DNA from: Fodinibius sp052060035
GTDB taxonomy: Bacteria; Bacteroidota; Rhodothermia; Balneolales; Balneolaceae
Length of the DNA stretch: 64,000 bases
Assembly: GCF_052060035.1 (NCBI RefSeq)
Contig: NZ_JBPOEA010000016.1
Span: forward strand, 1 to 64,000
Direction: 5' to 3'
The translations under genes and the position numbers were made by a program. Shown piece by piece: positions 61,835 through 64,000 of the stretch. Position 1 is the stretch's first letter. Every line of letters begins with the position of its first letter. The notes under the pieces are model-generated. The model had not been told where the DNA came from, searched no databases, and saw only the letters and a list, made by a program, of their open reading frames with translations.

Positions 61835-62929
61835 ATGCTTAAACGAACGCCCTTTTACGATATTCATGAACAAGCCGGAGCCAAGCTCATCGACTTTGGA
61901 GGGTTTGAGATGCCCGTGCAGTACGATAGCATCCGCAAAGAGCATAATGCCGTGCGCGAAAAAGTGGGTATGTTTGACGTTTCACATATGGGCGAATTTT
62001 ATGTGACGGGCGATGAGGCACTGGAATTGATTCAGTATGTAACCATTAACGATGCCTCGACGTTGGAACCGGGCAAAGCACAATATTCTGCTATGTGTTA
62101 TGAGGATGGTGGTATCGTGGATGACTTGCTGGTGTATATGCTCAGTGATAATGAATACATTTTGGTAGTAAATGCCTCGAATATTGAGAAGGATTTCGAA
62201 TGGATTGAGAAAAATAATTCGTTTGATGCTGAGCTGGCGAACCTGTCTGATGATACGTGCCTGCTTGCTGTTCAGGGTCCCAAGGCTGTTGAGACATTAC
62301 AAAAGCTAACGGATACGGACCTTTCTGCCATTAAATTTTATACATTTGAACTGGGAACACTGGCCGGGTTTGATGATGTGACGTTATCAGCTACGGGTTA
62401 CACGGGCGAAAAAGGGTTTGAGCTTTATTTCAACAAGGACCATGTAGATCCGGAAGCCATCTGGAACGCGATTATGGAGGCCGGTGAAGAATTTGGAATT
62501 GAGCCTTGCGGTCTGGGCGCTCGGGATACCCTGCGTCTGGAAAAAGGTTTTGCACTTTACGGCAATGATATTACAAAGGATACTCATCCGCTGGAGGCGC
62601 GAATGGGCTGGCTCACCAAGTTGGATAAAGGTGGTTTCGTTGGTCGAGAAGCGTTAGTTCAGGCAAAAGAAAAAGGATTGCAACGAAAATTAGTGGGACT
62701 TACCATTGACGATAAACGTTCTATCCCGCGTAAGGGGTACACCATTTTTGATGAGGATGATAATGAAATTGGTTTTGTGACCAGCGGATCGCGATCGATA
62801 ACGTTGGGTACCAATATTGCCATGGGTTATGTTTCTGTTGATTATGCCGAGGGGGGCGATACGGTTTACGTAGAGATCCGAAACAAAAAAGCCGAGGCCA
62901 CAGTAACAAAACCACCGTTTGTAAAATAA
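61835..62929 (+). CDS. gcvT: glycine cleavage system aminomethyltransferase (T-protein)
   Basis: This 364-residue protein transfers the methylene group from the H-protein to tetrahydrofolate, with release of ammonia. The start MLKRTPFYDIHEQAGAKLID in part is typical of GcvT. Other blocks are MFDVSHMGEF, AQYSAMCYEDGGIVDDLLVY in part, GYTGEKGFELYF and the folate-site Asp in LEKGFALYGNDI. An upstream extension to 61790 is open but lacks conservation. gcvH and gcvP are not in the window. It is followed by comB. Confidence 0.96.
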   Translation: MLKRTPFYDIHEQAGAKLIDFGGFEMPVQYDSIRKEHNAVREKVGMFDVSHMGEFYVTGDEALELIQYVTINDASTLEPGKAQYSAMCYEDGGIVDDLLVYMLSDNEYILVVNASNIEKDFEWIEKNNSFDAELANLSDDTCLLAVQGPKAVETLQKLTDTDLSAIKFYTFELGTLAGFDDVTLSATGYTGEKGFELYFNKDHVDPEAIWNAIMEAGEEFGIEPCGLGARDTLRLEKGFALYGNDITKDTHPLEARMGWLTKLDKGGFVGREALVQAKEKGLQRKLVGLTIDDKRSIPRKGYTIFDEDDNEIGFVTSGSRSITLGTNIAMGYVSVDYAEGGDTVYVEIRNKKAEATVTKPPFVK

Positions 62930-62998
62930 AAGTAGCCTCAGCCCGGAATAGTTGCTAATATCAATCGGGTAAAACAGAGTTTGTAACACATAAAGCAT

Positions 62999-63742
62999 AT
63001 GATAAATAAAATTGATGTATTTTCTTCGGCGTACTCATTTAAGGAGGAAGATGTTCGTGATAAAACAGTCGTGATCATTGATGTTCTTCGTGCCAGCTCA
63101 ACGATGGTAACGGCGTTGCAAAATGGGGCCAAGGGCGTTATAGCGGTGGAGGATATGGATGACGCCAGCAAGATTTCGCACAATCTCGATGCTCAAAGTT
63201 TTCTGATGAGTGGCGAAAAAAATGGCATTACGATTGATGGATATGATCTTGGGAATTCACCACTGGAGCATACGGAGGAAGTAGTAAAAGGAAAGACCAT
63301 CATTCTGAATACTACCAATGGTACCAAAGCGATTAGAAGGTGCAGCTTGGCAGATCCCATTATTGTTGGTTCATTTCTGAATCTGAAAGCTATTGTTGAA
63401 TATTTGCAAAAGCTCGATGACGAAGAAGTACTGCTTGTCTGTGCAGGATGGCGGGGCCGACTTTCGTTGGAGGATATTCTTTGTGCCGGAAACATAATTT
63501 ATGACCTTTGTGGAGGCAATTTACCCATTGAGGCCAGAGATGGCGCAAAAGTTGCTTTTGGTCTTTATGAAAAATTTGGTGATGATATAGAAAACAGCAT
63601 CAAATCGTCGAATTATGCGATTCGGCTTAAGGATATCGTCAGCGTAGACGACCTTGAGTATTGCTGTCAACGCAGTATTACGGATATTTTACCGGCACTT
63701 AATGAAGGAATCATTACGGATATAAATGGCAAAGCAAAATAG
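62999..63742 (+). CDS. 2-phosphosulfolactate phosphatase (ComB) family protein
   Basis: This 247-residue protein has ComB-family blocks VVIIDVLRASSTMVTALQNG in part, GYDLGNSPLEHT, the GKTIILNTTNGTKAI region, and VCAGWRGRLSLEDILCAG. ComB removes phosphate from 2-phosphosulfolactate in coenzyme M synthesis in archaea. Bacterial homologues are widespread, and their role (sulfolactate or other) is uncertain. It overlaps the start of ftsK by 17 bases, so the two are coupled. Confidence 0.9.
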   Translation: MINKIDVFSSAYSFKEEDVRDKTVVIIDVLRASSTMVTALQNGAKGVIAVEDMDDASKISHNLDAQSFLMSGEKNGITIDGYDLGNSPLEHTEEVVKGKTIILNTTNGTKAIRRCSLADPIIVGSFLNLKAIVEYLQKLDDEEVLLVCAGWRGRLSLEDILCAGNIIYDLCGGNLPIEARDGAKVAFGLYEKFGDDIENSIKSSNYAIRLKDIVSVDDLEYCCQRSITDILPALNEGIITDINGKAK

Positions 63743-64000
63743 TTCTGACAATTTTTTGGGAGGTCTTTCAGAGTCCCGGAAAATGGAGATTTTCGGGATT
63801 TTGGTAATGGCTATAGGTGGTTTGCTGGGGTTTAGCATTGTTACTTATAACCCTGCGGACTACACGCTTATTGAATCCCTTTCAACCGACAGTTTATTTG
63901 CCCTGGATCAGGGGCCGGCGCTTCGTATCCAAAATGGGCTCGGTGTCATAGGTGCCTATCTTGCTCACTTTTTTGTCCATCTGCTGTTCGGATATATGAG
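63726..64000 (+). CDS. ftsK: DNA translocase FtsK, N-terminal part
   Basis: The frame starts with ATG at 63726, inside the comB end, and runs off the window after 91 codons. It shows two hydrophobic segments (IFGILVMAIGGLLGFSIVTY and GVIGAYLAHFFVHLLFGY) separated by a loop with PALRIQNGLG. This is the pattern of the FtsK 4TM N-terminal domain (FTSK_4TM). The motor and gamma domains would lie beyond the edge. FtsK moves chromosomes at the division site. The call rests on the membrane domain only. Confidence 0.8.
   Translation, partial: MAKQNSSDNFLGGLSESRKMEIFGILVMAIGGLLGFSIVTYNPADYTLIESLSTDSLFALDQGPALRIQNGLGVIGAYLAHFFVHLLFGYM

Noticed and set aside
61535..61945. 136-codon minus-strand frame with hydrophobic stretches between mrp and gcvT
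   Set aside because: Half of it is antisense to the conserved N-terminus of gcvT, and no family could be recognised. It might hide a decayed membrane protein but the support is too weak.

Overview
The window looks like a chromosomal segment from a Gram-negative bacterium of the Bacteroidota/Balneolota/Rhodothermota group. A Balneolota-like halophile or marine lineage is my best inference, not a proof. Supporting signs are moderate GC, few strong Shine-Dalgarno sequences, Cys-lipoproteins and outer-membrane barrels with a signal peptide, a Bacteroidota-type serine-palmitoyltransferase-like enzyme, a DUF4920 protein, and a full histidine-utilisation pathway ending in formimidoylglutamase. There are no rRNA genes, CRISPR arrays, intact prophages or transposases; one tRNA gene (Asp) is present. 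Most of the window is housekeeping content in short operons.

Bases 1-5835 form a redox and electrophile-stress block: the end of an NmrA-type quinone oxidoreductase, YceI, a VOC protein, DoxX and pirin, then UspA, an SDR dehydrogenase and a type II NADH dehydrogenase. The last three genes are each preceded by a copy of the same ~120-bp element carrying an FNR/CRP-like box (TTGA-N6-TCAA), so they are probably co-regulated. Bases 5836-9352 hold a small orphan reading frame, tRNA-Asp, ApaG, glutathione peroxidase, an outer-membrane protein and a metallo-hydrolase.

Bases 9413-25121 contain mannose-1-phosphate guanylyltransferase, a PhoR/PhoB pair, the TrkA/TrkH potassium system, RuvA/RuvC, an alanine/sodium symporter, DinB, CoaX, MarC, a GAF-type methionine-sulfoxide reductase, DUF4920, an M20 peptidase lipoprotein, a methyltransferase, and a GIY-YIG gene framed by inverted copies of a palindromic repeat. 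Bases 25171-41427 hold an ABC exporter, a collagen-like lipoprotein, UvrA, two CPBP proteases, two PLP enzymes, MscS, SecG and a flavin oxidoreductase. This stretch also carries two proteins whose folds are recognisable but whose catalytic residues are replaced: a DEAD-box helicase-like protein and an SRAP/YedK-like protein.

Bases 41519-47379 contain a haem-binding lipoprotein, an SDR, a decayed MFS transporter, MnmE and a POT peptide transporter. Bases 47585-59510 carry the histidine degradation genes hutU, hutH, hutI and hutG, all on the plus strand but separated by unrelated or decayed genes. A single-domain class III nucleotide cyclase and a small Cys-containing protein lie between hutI and hutG. 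The window ends with SRPBCC, Mrp, GcvT, ComB and the start of FtsK.

The items most worth follow-up are the three-copy regulatory element, the two catalytically degenerate enzymes, the cyclase inside the hut cluster, and the repeat-framed GIY-YIG gene.
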